Shown here one piece after another: positions 24,578 to 37,426 of a stretch of DNA of 64,000 nucleotides. Under the pieces are notes generated by a model, which saw only the letters and a program-made list of their open reading frames with translations, ran no database searches and was not told the DNA's origin. The DNA is from Sequoia sempervirens (taxonomy: Eukaryota; Streptophyta; Pinopsida; Cupressales; Cupressaceae). Position 1 is the stretch's first letter. Each line of letters opens with the position of its first letter. Location: assembly GCA_007258455.2 (NCBI GenBank), contig VDFB02270651.1, forward strand, positions 696,058,197 through 696,122,196. The letters run 5' to 3'. The position numbers and the translations under genes were made by a program.

Positions 24578-27333
24578 ATAGGGTATAGGTTTGAGGGATT
24601 GAGCATATAAAGCATAGGGTGAAGGGTTCAAAGTATATGGTTTAGGGTTTAAGTATAGTGTTGACAAATTAGGGATTAAGTATAGGGTTTCAGGTATAAC
24701 ATATAGGGTTGAGGGTTAAGGGTTTACATTTGTGGGATAATGCTGAACTCAATGAGTGTATAATACTATGTGTGTAAGGTATAGGGATTATGGTTTGTGA
24801 TATTCAGTTTAGGGTTTAGGGTATGGGTTGAGGGAATAAGGTATAGGTTTAAAGGTTAACACTATATGGTTTGGGTTTTAAGTATAAATTTAAGAGACAA
24901 TATTCAAGGTTTCGGCAATAAGGTTGAGGGTATAGAGTATAGGGATGAAGGTTGATGTTGAAGGGTTTACGATTTAAGGTATAGGGATGAGGGTTGAGGG
25001 ATTAGGGCTTAAGTATAGGGTTTAGGGTATAGGGTTTAGGGTTTAGGTTTTATAGTTGAGGGATAATGTTCAGGGTTTAGTGGATAAGGTTAAGTGTATG
25101 GTGTATAGGGATTAGGTTTTAAGATATTGGGTACAAGGTTTAGGTTTTGGATTGAGGGTATAAGGCATAAGGTGAAGTGGTGAGAGTGTATGGTTTAGGG
25201 TTTAAGTGTAGGGTTGAGGGATAATATTTAGGTTTTAGGGTATAAGGTTGAGGGTATATGGTATAGGGGTGAGGGGTGATGTAAAATTTAGGGTTTGAGT
25301 TATAGGGTTGAGGGTTGAGGGTAAAGGGTATAGGGTTGGGGTATTTATGGTATAAGGGCTTAATTATTGAGTTGAGGGCATAGGGTTAGTGTTGGGGGTT
25401 GAGGGTATAGGGTATATGGATGAGGTTTGAGGTTTATAATATAAGGTTTAGGGTATAGTGTTAAGTGTTGAGGGTATAAGGTATAATGTTAAATGATTAG
25501 GGTATAGGGTATAGGATGAGGGTTGATGTTGTATGCTTTAGGGTTTAAGGTATAGTGTTGAGTGTTGAGTGATTAAGGCTTAATTATAGGGTTGAGGGTT
25601 TACAATTGAGGGATAATGTTCATAGTTGAGTTTCTAAGGTTAAGTGTATAAGGTAAAGGTATGAGTGGTTAAGATATTGGGTATAGGGTTTAAGTTTTGG
25701 ATTGACGGTATAAGGCATCAGGTGAAGAGTAGAGAGTGTATGGTCTAGGTTTTAAGTATAGGGTTGAGGGATAATATTCATGTTTTAGGGCATAAGGTGG
25801 AGGGTATAGGGTATAGGGATGAGGGTTGATGTTGTATGGTTTAGGGTTTAAGGTATAGATTTTAGGTTGATGGATTATGGATTAAGTATTCGGTTGAGGG
25901 TATAGGGTATAGGGTTGAGGAATTGATTGTGTAAGGCATAAGGTGAAGGGTTGAGGGTGTATGGTTTAGAGTTTTCAAGTATAATATTGAGGAAAAATGT
26001 TAATGGTTTAGGGTATAAGGTTGAAGGTATAAGGCATAGAGATGATGGTTGAGGGTGTACAGTTTAGGGTTCGAGGTATAGGGTTGAGAGTTGAGGGATT
26101 AGGGATTTTAAGTATAGGGTATAGGGTTGAGGTTTGAGGGTTTATAGTTTACAGATAATGTTTAGAGTTGAGGGTTTAAGGTAAAGTGTATAGGGTATCG
26201 AGATTAGGGTTTAAGATATTTGGTATAGGTTTTAGGGTATGGATTGAGGGTATACGATATAGGGTGAAGGGTTGAGAGTGTATGGTTTAGGGCTTATGTA
26301 TAGGGTTGATGGATAATATTAAAGGTTTAGGCTATAAGTGTGAGGGTATAAGATCTATGGATGAGGGTTGATGTTGTAGAATTTAGGAATTAATGTATAG
26401 GTTTGAGGGTTGAGGGATTAGGGTTTAAGTATTGGGTTGAGGGTACAGGTTATATGGTTGAGCAATTGAGGGTATAAGGTATAGGGTGAAGGGATGATGG
26501 GATAGGGTATAGGGGTGATGGTTGACATTGTATGGTTTAGGGTAAAGGTATAAGGTTGAGCATTGATGGATTAGGGTTTAAGTATTGGGTTGAGGGTATA
26601 GGGTATAGGGTTCAGGTATTGAGGGTATAAGGTGTAGGGTTAAGGTTGAGGGTACACCTAGATGAGGGTTGAGGTTGTAGGGTTTAGGGTTTAAGGTATA
26701 TGGTTAAGGGTTGAGGAATAAGGGCTTATGTATTGGGTTCAGGGTATAAGGCATATAGTGAAGGCATAGTGTATAGGGTATAGTGTTAAGTGTTGAGGGT
26801 ATAGGGTATAGTGTTAAGTGTTTGGGGTATAGGGTATAGGGATGGGGGATGACATTGTAGGGTTTAGGGTTTAAGCTATAGGGTTGAGGGTATAGGGTAT
26901 AGTGTTAAGTGTTGAGGGTATAGGGTATAGAGATGAGGGTTGAGGTTGTAGGGTTAGGGTTTAAGGCATCTATCTGAGGATTGAGGGATTAGAGCTTAAT
27001 TATAGGGTTTAAGGTATAGGGTATAGGGTAGAGGGTTTACAATTGATGGATAATGTTCAAGATTGAGTGTCTAATATTAAGTGTATATGATATAGGGATT
27101 AGAGTTTAAGATATTGGGTATAAGGTTTAGGGTTTTTATTCTCATCATATAAGCCATAGGGTGAAGGGATAAGAGTGTATGGTTGAAGGTTTAAGTATAG
27201 GGTTGAGGGACAATATTTAGGGTTTATGGTATAAGGGTGAAGGTATAGGCTATAGGGATGAGGGTTGATGTTATAAGGTTTAGGATTTTAGGTATAGGGT
27301 TGAGGGTTGAGGGATTAGGGCTTAAGTATTGGA
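24578..27333 (+). repeat. Telomere-like degenerate heptamer array, segment 3 (main)
   Basis: About 2.75 kb of heptamer variants (TATAGGG, TTGAGGG, TTTAGGG, TTTAAGG). Longer blocks repeat in a fixed order: the marker GGATAATGTT occurs at 24735 (variant), 25061, 25611, 26153 (variant) and 27048, giving steps near 545 bp between three of them. Marker AAGGCATA..GGTGAAG recurs near 25165, 25714, 25936 and 27150. The array therefore has higher-order organisation rather than being a simple run. No open frame of note. Confidence 0.92.
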
Positions 27334-27459
27334 TGCACTCATGTTATCACACAAGAACACTTTGTAGACTTCTAAAAATGGTAAGAAAGGTAGGAAACCC
27401 ATGATCTAGGCCAACATTCTCTCTTATTCTCTTGATTCTACATGTTTAATACAAAAATT
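27334..27459. other. Short spacer between two arrays
   Basis: Non-repetitive AT-rich sequence between the telomere-like array and the 360-bp tandem array. Nothing recognised. Confidence 0.5.
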
Positions 27460-30115
27460 CTTCTCCACTCAATTTACCTATGGTGATGAATTTTTAGTTG
27501 ATGGAAAAAGCATCAGGTGGATGTGGTGTAAAGTTGCAAGGTGGCATAATTTTTGTTTTGTTCATCATTAAATCAAATCAATAGTTCCAACATGCTTACA
27601 TTAGTAGGTTTGTGCTAGGAGAGCTTTATTTTCTCACACCAATGTGCCAAAATGTTCTAGGATACATTACACTCGCAATTTCTCTCAAGAGACCAAAGTA
27701 CAAAAAAGAACCAAAATTTGATGATCTCTTTCTTAGAAACTATGGAGATTAATACCATTATATAAAAAGGTATAGGGTCATGTAGGGCCCCTATATAATA
27801 ACCTCTATAATTTTTTCATATCTCCAATCCATTTACCCATGGTGATGAGTTTTCAGTTGATGGAAAAAGTGTCAGATGCATGTAGTGTAAAGTTGCAAGG
27901 TGGTGTAATTTTTTCTCTGTTCATCGTGCAACCAAACTGATAGTTCCAACATGTCTGGATGGGTAGGTTTATGCTAGAAAATTTCTTGATTTGCGCCCCA
28001 ACATGCCAGAATGTTCCAAGCTACATTACACTAATAGTTTCTCTTAAGAGACCTAAGTGCAAAATATAGCAAACATTGACGAGCTCTTTCTCAGAAACTG
28101 TGGAGCTTACAACCATTTTGTATGAAGGTATAAGATCATGTAGGGACCCTCTAAAAAAACCTCTCTTAGTTTCTCATATCTCCAATCCATTTTCCTATGG
28201 TGACAAGTTTGCAGTTGTTGGAAAAGGTGTCAAATGCATTAAAGAGAAAGTTGCAAGGTGGCATAATTTTCATTATGTTCATTGTGCAACAAAAATAATA
28301 GTTCCAACTTGTCTAGATGGGTAGGTTTACACTAGGAAAGGTTTTTTTTTGCACCCCAACATGTTGGAACGTTCTAGGTTACATTGCACTGATGATTTCT
28401 CATAAGAGACCAAAGTGTGAAAAAGTAGCAAAATTTAATGAGCTCTTTCTCAGAAATAGTAGAACTTAAAATGATTGTGTTTGAAGGTACATGATTATGT
28501 AGGGACCCTCTACAATAAGATATCTTATATTTTTGTATCTCCAATCTATTTTCCTGTGGTGAAAAGTTATCAATTGATGGAAAAAGCATCTGATGCATGC
28601 AGTGTAAAGTTGCAAGGTGGCATATTTTTTGTTATTTTTTTCATGCAGTAAAAGCAATAGTTCCAACATGTCTACATGGGTATTTTTACACTAGTTAATA
28701 TCTTATTTTTCACCCTAAAATTCCAAAACATTCTAGGATACATTGCACTGGTGATTTCTCTTAAGTGTGAAAAAAAAACAAACTTTGATGAGCTCTTTGT
28801 CAGAAATAATGGAAATTACAACCATTTTTTCTAAAGGTACAAGGTCATGTAGGGACCCCCTACAATCACCTCTCTCATTCTTTTATATCTCCAATCCATC
28901 TTCCCATGGTGACAAGTTTTCAGTTGATGAAAAAAGTGTCCAATGTATTGAAAAGAAAGTTGCAAGGTGGCATGATTTTTGTTATGTTCATCATGTGAAA
29001 ACACCAACAATTCCAACATGTTTGGAAGGGTAGGTGTGCACTATACAAGGTAATTTTTCACACCCCAACATGCTAGAACATTCAAGGCTACATTGCATTG
29101 GCGATTTCTCTTAAGAGACCAAAGTGTGAAAAAGTAACTTAAACATTGATGAGCTCTTTCTCAAAAATTGAGGCACTTACAACCATTTCATTTGAAGTCA
29201 CATGATCATGTAGGGCCCCTCTACAATATCCTCACTTAATTTTTCATATCTCCAATCAATTAATTTCTCATTGTGTCAAGTTCTCAGTTGATAGAAAAAG
29301 CATCAGATGCATGCAGTGTAAAGTTGCAAGGTGGAGTATTTTTTGTTCTATTCATTATGCAAAAAAAATTCCATTCCAAACATAATTGAATGGGTATTTT
29401 TAAACTAGGAAAGGTCCCATTTTGCACCCTAGCATGCGATAATTTTCCAGGCTACATTGCATCGATGCTTTTTATTAAGAGACCAAAGTTACAAAAAGTA
29501 GCAAACTTTGGCAAGCTCTTTCTCAAAAACCATGACACTCAAAACCATTCCATCTAAAGGTATAGGATCATTTAGGGTCCCTCTACAATAATCTCTTTCA
29601 TTTTTTCATATCTCTAATCCATTTTCCTGTGATGACAAGTTTTTAGTTGATGGAAAAAGCATAAGTTGGATTCAAAAGAAAGTTACAAGATAGCCTAATT
29701 TTTGTTTTATTCAACCTATGACCAAATTGATAGTTTCAACAAATTAGAGTGGGTGGGATAATTGTAGGAAAGGTCCTATTTTTCACTCCCAACACACTAG
29801 GTCATTTTAGGCTATATTGTATTGATGATTTCTCTTAAGACCCCTAAGTGCCAAAAAGCGGAGAAATTTTGATGAACTATTACTTTGAAACCATGCACTT
29901 AGAAACATTATGTCTAAAGGTATAAGGTCACATAGGGTATCTCTACAATAACCTCTCTCAATTTTTCATATATCCAAGCCATTCCATCATGGCAACAATG
30001 TTTTAGATGTTCCAAAACATGTTAGTTGCATTTAGTAAAGAGTTGTCAAGAGGCATTGTTTACATTCTTCATCTCATGGGGGTAAACTGATAATACCAAC
30101 ATGTTGGGGTGGCTA
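27460..30115. repeat. Tandem array of ~360-bp units, about 8 copies
   Basis: The landmark GTTCCAACATG (or variant) recurs at 27584, 27943, 28301, 28660, 29010, 29373, 29733 and 30093, that is steps of 359, 358, 359, 350, 363, 360 and 360. Other landmarks keep the same spacing: GTTGATGGAAAAAG and AAAGTTGCAAGGTGG. The first unit is partial and the last ones are more diverged. In the best units a plus-strand phase stays open for about 80 codons (28076-28324; 28767-29033) and ends at the same stop after CLDG/CLEG. These lack ATG starts at the unit boundary and are not called as genes. Confidence 0.93.
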
Positions 30116-32440
30116 CAAAATAAGTCCACTTTATGATATTTTGTCAATGTAGGTGTCTTTATACTCTTATGACTGAATGATCTACACCAAAGAACTAGTC
30201 TCCTTTGTTGATTAAACTCACTGCAGTCATAAATGTCTTTTTTAGATGAAGGAAAGTGTGGGAATGAATAATAACTATATAAATTTGAAGTAGTGATCAG
30301 TCAACTAGAGGATGGATACTTAAATGTATGGGTACTTGAATTTACTTTAATAAAATTATTAAAAACATAGTGTAATTTTTTTTTACTTTATCTTGAATAA
30401 AATTTGATTCCAAAAATATATACCAAAAATATGGCATCAAAGACCACAAACACATAGTGGTGTAGGAAAGATTATAATTAAGTAACAAATATAGGAGAAA
30501 TGAGTACAAAGATCACCATAAAAAAGGTAATGTGAAAGGCCAATCATAAAATACAAGTGGGAAACTAAAAAAGGTAAAGGTAAATCATGATAAAAATATT
30601 CACATCATCACTGTCTTCATTTTATAAATACAACAAAATATTAGGAATGAATGGATAAAAAATAATATTATTCAATAAAGTGTGATAATGCTTACAAAAA
30701 AGAATACAAAAATCTAAAAATAAGTTATCAAGCATGTAATCCACTTGGATTTTAAATATTTTATGTTAACCATCTACAAATATCCATTGAATCTTGTCAT
30801 TGTATAATGGATGCAACATATTATTATCAAAAACTTTATTGGAATAAAATTGTAATAATTTATAGTTACATCAAATAATTATTCATTTATTTAAATAATA
30901 ATTTAAAATGAAAATATAGACACCATAAGAAAAAGATATGTATTAACCAAATAGCCATATAGGAATACACCAATATATGTCGATATAAGTATAAAATATA
31001 TACAAAAATCTCATATAGGCTTACAAGAATGCCATATGGGCATACAATGTCACATATATACAATACAAAATATATGTTCAAAAATTCCATATAGGCATAC
31101 AACAAAGGACCCTAATAAATAGTCATTTCCCTCTAGGTGAAGGAAATAAATCATGAGCAACCTTTGATCCTCATGGGGATGGAGATGCTATGATGGTGGT
31201 CTAATTGAAATTCATTCATTGGACCTCCTATTTAATTCTTCATGAAGTCACACCTATTCCAATAAAAAAATAGATATTAATATATAGAAATTACATTATA
31301 TAAAATGAAATATTTAACAAAATAATCACTTACCCAAACCAAATAATCTGTCTATTCATTTGCAGCAATGAAATGCTCATATTGTGATGTTGCAAAACCC
31401 TGTAGCAACCATCTAAATATAAATTAAACTAAAAATGAATAATCATTTGATTTTTCAATGATTGACAACTCAAACAATGAATTTAATTTGAAATTATAAC
31501 TTGGTCAAAGGAATTGAACTCACTAATGTTGTAGGGATATCATTCTCCATTGTCCTATCAATATAAGGAGGAGTGTCTAATTACATCATCTAAAAATAAA
31601 ACAACATTATTTAATTATCAAAAATAGAAGAGTGATGTAGGTCATGACATAACAAGGGGATTTATGAGGATTTATTGTATCATGGCTAGATTAGAGTTTA
31701 TAGTTTACCATTTCATAGTGAATACTTACTTTAGAATGTGATTTGGCTTTGTATAGAATGATTTTTACTAGAGAAAAAGAAATACCATTTTGAACCTATT
31801 AGATTTTCATATGAATACCATTACAGTTTCATAACTTAAAATTTATGAGAAATATATGTCATGTGTTCCTTGGGATATATTAACACATCTAACTTTCTAT
31901 TTCAAATCTTGTTTTATGATCCTTGAGGGAGAAATTATCTTGAAGAGCCATGAAGGTGATGATAGAATCATCACTATGGAGGATGTTAAATGGTGTGTGA
32001 TTTTTATGATTCAGAGTGAACAATTTAGGAGATAGATGATTGAGATTAGTCATGGGGTCAATGAAAGGATTGTTGATAGGGGTGATGAGATTAAGAAATG
32101 AATTAATTAAAATTTAATATATTATATGAAATTAAATATCCACAAAATTAAGATAAATATATTAAATTAACTTTTTGCAAAATTTCATGTACAAAATTAT
32201 AACATTGATATATATGTAGTTTGTAATGTTAAATGAATAGATAATTTAAATTTAAATTAAATATATAGAAAATTCAAGATCTACAAACTTAAATTGATAA
32301 ACTAATCCCTGTATAATTGATAAACCAATGTTCAGGATATTATCAATTTGAATATTGATAAATCATATATTAAAAAACTGGCATAAATGTTGTTGATTTA
32401 TATTAATATGCTAGAAAAATTATAAATTATACATATGTTA
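30116..32440. other. AT-rich sequence without recognised genes
   Basis: Very AT-rich, with scattered TATA-rich stretches near 30940-31060. The open frames present are short and low complexity. Nothing else is supported. Confidence 0.6.
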
Positions 32441-32592
32441 AAGTTATAGCAATGTTGTTCAAGATATCGGTTATACACTTACATAGGTTATGTAGTTACA
32501 ATTAGTTGTATCTCTCTTTTATAAATACCTTTGCATATCATCAAGTAAACTGTCGAGTATTCAGGTTTCTCCTCATTTTAGTATCAGAGCAT
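32441..32592 (+). mobile_element. Probable copia-type LTR end and primer-binding site
   Basis: AGTATCAGAGC at 32581-32591 is close to the tRNA-iMet primer site TGGTATCAGAGC. It is preceded by sequence like a retrotransposon LTR 3' end, including a TATAAATA box at 32519-32527 and TTTCTCCTCATTTT just before the primer site. No downstream pol domain is recognised, so only the 5' end of a decayed element seems to remain. The left LTR boundary is not determined. Confidence 0.5.
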
Positions 32593-33230
32593 CACTTATC
32601 TGTGTGCCTGTGATATGTTTTGTTGCATTGAAGTTTATATATATTATAGTGTCATGAGATAAATGGAAGATCTGTAGTCATGTCAAGGTATAACTTCTTT
32701 TGGGTGGAAGGTGTGATCTAGCTCATGCAAGTTGTGCCTATTTTATGGGTCAATCGTAGTTCCTGAGATAGATCTATGGAAGGAGTGGGTTGTGCAAGCC
32801 ACAAGTTGTCTCTGTCAAGGTATCATTCCTTCATTGTGCAAGCCCTGAGTTGCATAAGCCATATGTATAATTTTTTGAGGCCACAAACATTTTTTTTTTT
32901 GGAGGTATTTGGTGTGACTTGAAATTTGTTTTTTTTGGTGGTGAGTTGCATTTTTTGTTTGACAAAATTGCTATTTTTTCAAGGCATGCATGCCGATCTA
33001 TGAAAGGAGGGTGATATTACTAGAAAAGGTCGATTTAACTCTTGTTTTGAAGTAATTTTGAGGCATTGTAGTTGATTGAAGAGCAATATATTGAGGCAAA
33101 ATCAATAGGAATAGCTTTAAAAGTGGTGTCTCATCATTTCATTCAGCAATTATAAAATCATAGTACTTCTTTTTAAAAAATTTAAAAGTTCATCAGCAGT
33201 CACATCATTGGTGGAGTGTATGAATATGGA
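32593..33230. other. Possible leader of the decayed copia-like element
   Basis: No coding region recognised. Homopolymer T tracts lie near 32891-32900. Nothing else seen. Confidence 0.35.
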
Positions 33231-33259
33231 AGAAAACTGTGGAATAAAGTTAGCATGTA

Positions 33260-33742
33260 CAAGTGTGGCATCCTCCTTTATGTGAAGTTCATCTTTGCAC
33301 GTCATTAGGACAAGACAATATTCGTCAAGTCGAGTCAGTAAAATGTCAGATGATAAGGAATGAGTGAAGCAGAAACAACACAGTTAAATCTATCGTCTGC
33401 AACACGCAAATACCTAGTACTTAATGACTCAGAGAGACAGAGAGGGACAGTGTCGGTGAGTGTTATGGAATAGACAGAGGTGAATAGAAGTGAACACGTA
33501 AACTGCCGTGCCGAGGACGATGGTAATTCTTTTCTCGTGAAGTGGATTTTCCATACAATATTCACTGCACACTAGCCTAGTAGGCAGTAATATGTAAGGC
33601 GACAATAGACAGTGATGTTGATAAAGTGAATCAAAACTGTAAGAGAAGGCTTGGAATATGGGCTATATATACCCAACAAATCTGATTTCATTTCATCCTT
33701 CTATCTTATATCTTTGTTGGTTGCAGAGATACATCCAAAGCC
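33260..33742 (+). promoter_or_regulatory. Promoter-like block with TATA box and 5' leader
   Basis: Base composition changes: CpG dinucleotides are frequent at 33300-33600 (TATCGTC, CACGC, TGTCGG, TGCCGTGCCGAGGACG) while the surroundings have almost none. A TATA box, CTATATATACCC, lies at 33663-33674. A start codon in good context follows about 75 bases later. This is the arrangement of a host gene promoter and short 5' leader rather than a transposon. Function is inferred. An antisense open frame at 33335-33565 overlaps it and is not called. Confidence 0.55.
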
Positions 33743-33778
33743 ATGGCTGCTTCATCTTTTGAAATTTGGAATTGTTAA
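33743..33778 (+). pseudogene. Truncated 5' end of a host-like gene (MAASSF...)
   Basis: The start codon at 33743 is in the context AAAGCCATGGCTGC, a strong plant initiation context, and encodes MAASSF before the sequence becomes homologous to the minus-strand C LTR near 33767. The frame closes after 11 codons at TAA. The rest of the gene is missing, apparently replaced at the breakpoint of the 33767-37426 duplicate. An Ala-Ser-Ser start occurs in many plant proteins, so I do not name a family. Confidence 0.5.
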
Positions 33779-34977
33779 ACTAGGATCTACAAAAAATTCT
33801 TGAAAAGAGGTATACTAGGACTCATAGATCATAAATGGTGATTTAGTCTCAGTATTAAGGTTGATCTAAACACTTATTTCTTTTAGTGATTTCTTGTAGC
33901 TTCTCTCCTGTCAAATCTCTAAGTCTAAAACACTTAATTGCAACCTTTAAGTGACTTTCTATGATCTTTCAATGTAGATGACAACTTTGATAACTTGAAA
34001 AATTTCTCCAAACATTCTCTTCAATGGATCTTGAACCTAAATAAAAAAATCACACATCAAAGAGAGGGAAAAAGGTTGTTTTGTTAGTGGATAGGGGTTT
34101 TCCTTATCCAAGCCTCATTTTCAAAATCAAACCTAGAAATGAAATGAAATAGAAAGAAGGAATGATGAATGAAAAAATAAGCTATGTTGCAACTCACCAA
34201 ACCCTTGAAAAAAGGCTACAATCTTGTATGTAATGGCTAGCATGAATTGGATCTTGACTCTTGCTTGTATGTTATAGATCTTGATTTGAATGCTTCATTG
34301 AATCATAAAAACCTACATCACAAATGTTAGCTCAACAAACTTGATGCATGATGACTTTGACATGATGCTTGATTCTTGAATATTGCTCCAAAGTGCTTGC
34401 TAATCACTCTTGAATTCTCTTCAATTCTCTTGTAATCAAAAAATTACTATGGGAAAGAAACTCTCATCAATTTTGTTAGGAAAATATGTGGAAACAACCT
34501 TGTATTTATACTTGTTTATGCAAAATTTCCCCAAAATTACAACACTCTGAGCCCATGCTCGGATCTAGGAGAGTAAGAAATCCCACCAATAATTGAATTC
34601 AAAATTAGGTTTACCCAAACTAGGGACTCATGGATTATGGCATATAGCAGGTCCCTACTCAGAAAACTAGCTTGTAGGACATATTTTCAAGAAATGTTTA
34701 GGTTTTATCTTTGAATTCAAGTAGGCCCTAAAACTTAGGTGGGATCATATGCACAAGGTGGCATATGAGTCCTAGATCACTAAATCTAGGCCATACAATC
34801 TGAAATCACTTAATTAGGATTGGTCATTACATATGTGTTGGGATTATCCTTAGAAAGATGCATTAATTAAGGGTTGGGGATAAAAATAGAGCCAAATAAG
34901 GCTTAAAAGGGCACATTTTAGCAAGGGAGATTTAAAAGTGTATGAAAATTTGGGGGATACATTTTCCTACACTAAAA
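33767..34977 (-). repeat. Partial LTR of C type (duplicate)
   Basis: Minus-strand LTR sequence matching 23414-24577, ending with the same CCTACACTAAA outer end. The part equivalent to 22976-23413 is missing. Confidence 0.9.
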
Positions 34978-37426
34978 TAGGGTATAGGTTTGACAGATTG
35001 AGCATATAAAGCATAGGGTGAAGGGTTTAAAGTATATGGTTTAGCATTTAAGTATAGTGTTGACAAATTGGGGATTAAGTATAGGGTTCAAGGTATAACA
35101 TATAGGGTTGAGGGTTAAGGGTTTACATTTGTGGGATAATGTTGAACTCAATGAGTGTATAATATTATGTGTGTAAGGTATAGAGATTATGGTTTGTGAT
35201 ATTGGGTTTAGGGTTTAGGGTATGGGTTGAGGGATTAAGGTATAGGTTTAAAGGTTAACACTACATGGTTTGGGTTTTAAGTATAAAGTTGACGGACAAT
35301 ATTCAAGGTTTAGGATATAAGGTTGATGGTATAGAGTATAGGGATGAGGGTTGATGTTGAAGGGTTTATGATTTAAGGTATAGGGTTGAGGGTTGAGGGA
35401 TTAGGGATTAAGTATAGGGTTTAGGGTATAGGGTATAGGGTTCAGGTTTTATAGTTAAGGGATAATGTTTAGGGTTTAGTGGATAAGGTTAAGTGTATGG
35501 CATATAGGGATTAGGGCTTAAGATATTGGGTACAGAGTTTAGGTTTTGGATTGAGGGTATAAGGCATAAGGTGAAGTGTTGAGATTGTATGGTTTAGGGT
35601 TTAAGTGTAGGGTTGAGGGATAATATATAGGTTTTAGGGTATAAGGCTGAGGGTATATGGTATAGGGGTGAGGGGTGATGTAAAATTTAGGGTTTGAGTT
35701 ATATAGTTGAGGGTTGAGGGTAAAGGGTATAGGGTTGGGGTATTGATGGTGTAAGGGTTTAAGTATTCAGTTGAGGGTATAGGGTTAGAGTTGGGGGTTG
35801 AGGGTATAGGGTATATGGATGAGGGTTGAGGTTTAGAATATAAGGTTTAGGGTATAGAGTTAAGGTATAAAGTATAGTGTTAAGTGTTGAGGGTATAAGG
35901 TATAATGTTAAGTGATTAGGGTATAAGGTATAGGAATGAGGGTTGAGGTTGTATGCTTTAGGATTTAAGGTATAGTGTTGAGTGTTGAGTGATTAGGGCT
36001 TAAGTATAGGGTTGAGGGTTTACAATTGAGGGGTAATGTTCATGGTTGAATGTCTAGGGTTAAGTGTATAGGGTAAAGGTATGAGGGGTTAAGATATTGG
36101 GTATAGGGTTTAAGTTTTGGATTGAGGGTATAAGGCATTAGGTGAAGAGTAGAGAGTGTATGGTTTAGGGTTTAAGTATAGGGTTGAGGGACAATATTCA
36201 CGTTTTAGGGCATAAGGTTGAGGATATACGGTATAGGGATGAGGGTTGATGTTGTAAGGTTTATTGTTTAAGGTATAGATTTGAGGGTGATGGATTACAT
36301 ATTAAGTATTCGGTTGAGGAATTGAGGGTATAAGGCATAAGGTGAAGGGTTGAGAGTGTATGGTTTAGAGTTTTCAAGTATAATATTGAGGAAAAATGTT
36401 AAGGGTTTAGGGTATAAGGTTGAAGGTATAATTCATAGAGATGATGGTTGAGGGTGTACAGTTTAGGGTTTGAGGTATAGGGTTGAGGGTTGAGGGATTA
36501 GGGCTTTTAAGTATAGGGTATAGGGTTGAGGTTTTAGGGTTTATAGTTTACGGATAATGTTTAGAGTTGAGGGTTTAAGGTTAAGTGTATAGGGTATCGA
36601 GATTAGGGTTTAAGATATGTGGTATAGGTTTTAGGGTATGGATTGAGGGTATACGACATAGGGTGAAGGGTTGAGAGTGTATGGTTTATGGTTTATGTAT
36701 AGGGTTGTTGGATAATATTAACTTAGGTTTAGGCTATAATTGTGAGGGTATAAGATATATGGATGAGGGTTGATGTTGTAGAATTTAGGATTTAATGTAT
36801 AGGTTTAAGGGTTGAGGGATTAGGGATTAAGTATTGGGTTGAGGGTATAGGTTATATGGTTGAGAAATTGAGGGTATAAGGTATAGGGTGAAGGGTTGAT
36901 GGTATAGGGTATAGGGGTGATGGTTGACATTGTATGGTTTAGGGTTTAAGGTATAGGGTTGAGCGTTGATGGATCAGGGTTTAAGTATTGGATTGAGGGT
37001 ATAGGGTATAGGGTTGAGGTATTGAGGGTATAAGGCGTAGGGTGAAGGTTGAGGCTGTAGGTTTTAGGGTTTAAGGTATATGGTTAAGGGTTGAGGAATA
37101 AGGGCTTACGTATTGGGTTGAGGGTATAGGGTATAATGTTGAGTGTTGAGGGTATAAGGCATATAGTGAAGAAATAGGGTATAGGGTATATCGTTAAGTG
37201 TTAAGGGTATAGGGTATAGTGTTAAGTGTTTGGGGTATAGGGTATAGGGATGACAAATGACATTGTAGGGTTTAGGGTTTAACCTATAGGGTTGAGGGTA
37301 TAGGTTATAGTGTTAAGTGTTGAGGGTATATGGTATAGAGATGAGGGTTGAGGTTGTAGGGTTAGGGTTTAAGGAATAAAGTTGAGGGTTGAGGGATTAG
37401 AGCTTAATTATAGGGTTGAAGGTATA
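34978..37426 (+). repeat. Telomere-like array, segment 4 (duplicate)
   Basis: Same order of heptamer variants and markers as 24578-27018, with scattered substitutions and small indels. Truncated by the gap. Confidence 0.92.

Larger units (their letters stand above)
33767..37426. repeat. Segmental duplicate of 23414-27018
   Basis: Direct copy of part of the C 5' LTR plus the adjacent telomere-like array, in the same orientation, across the same LTR/array junction (24577 and 34977). It begins abruptly at about 33767 within the truncated gene and is cut by the N gap at 37427. Because it includes the junction, it postdates insertion of C. Lengths are about 3605 and 3660 bp. Most of the extra length is one insertion-like difference near 34620-34680. 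Confidence 0.92.

Noticed and set aside
24578..27333. True telomere
   Set aside because: The heptamers are heavily degenerate, internal, interrupted by elements and flanked by other repeats on both sides.
28076..29033. Two small genes (82 and 88 codons)
   Set aside because: They are the same phase of two repeat units, without a convincing start codon. The other units carry stops in this phase.
27460..30115. CRISPR-like array or gene cluster
   Set aside because: The units are ~360 bp without short repeats and variable spacers, and the open frames lack consistent starts. This is a satellite-type tandem repeat in a plant genome.
30887..31105. Tyr/Ile-rich minus-strand ORF
   Set aside because: It comes from a low-complexity AT-rich stretch with tandem ATATAGGCAT-like words. 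No domain.
33335..33565. Antisense 76-codon ORF
   Set aside because: It lies opposite the promoter-like block, has no domain, and its position is better explained as 5' regulatory DNA of the plus-strand start at 33743.
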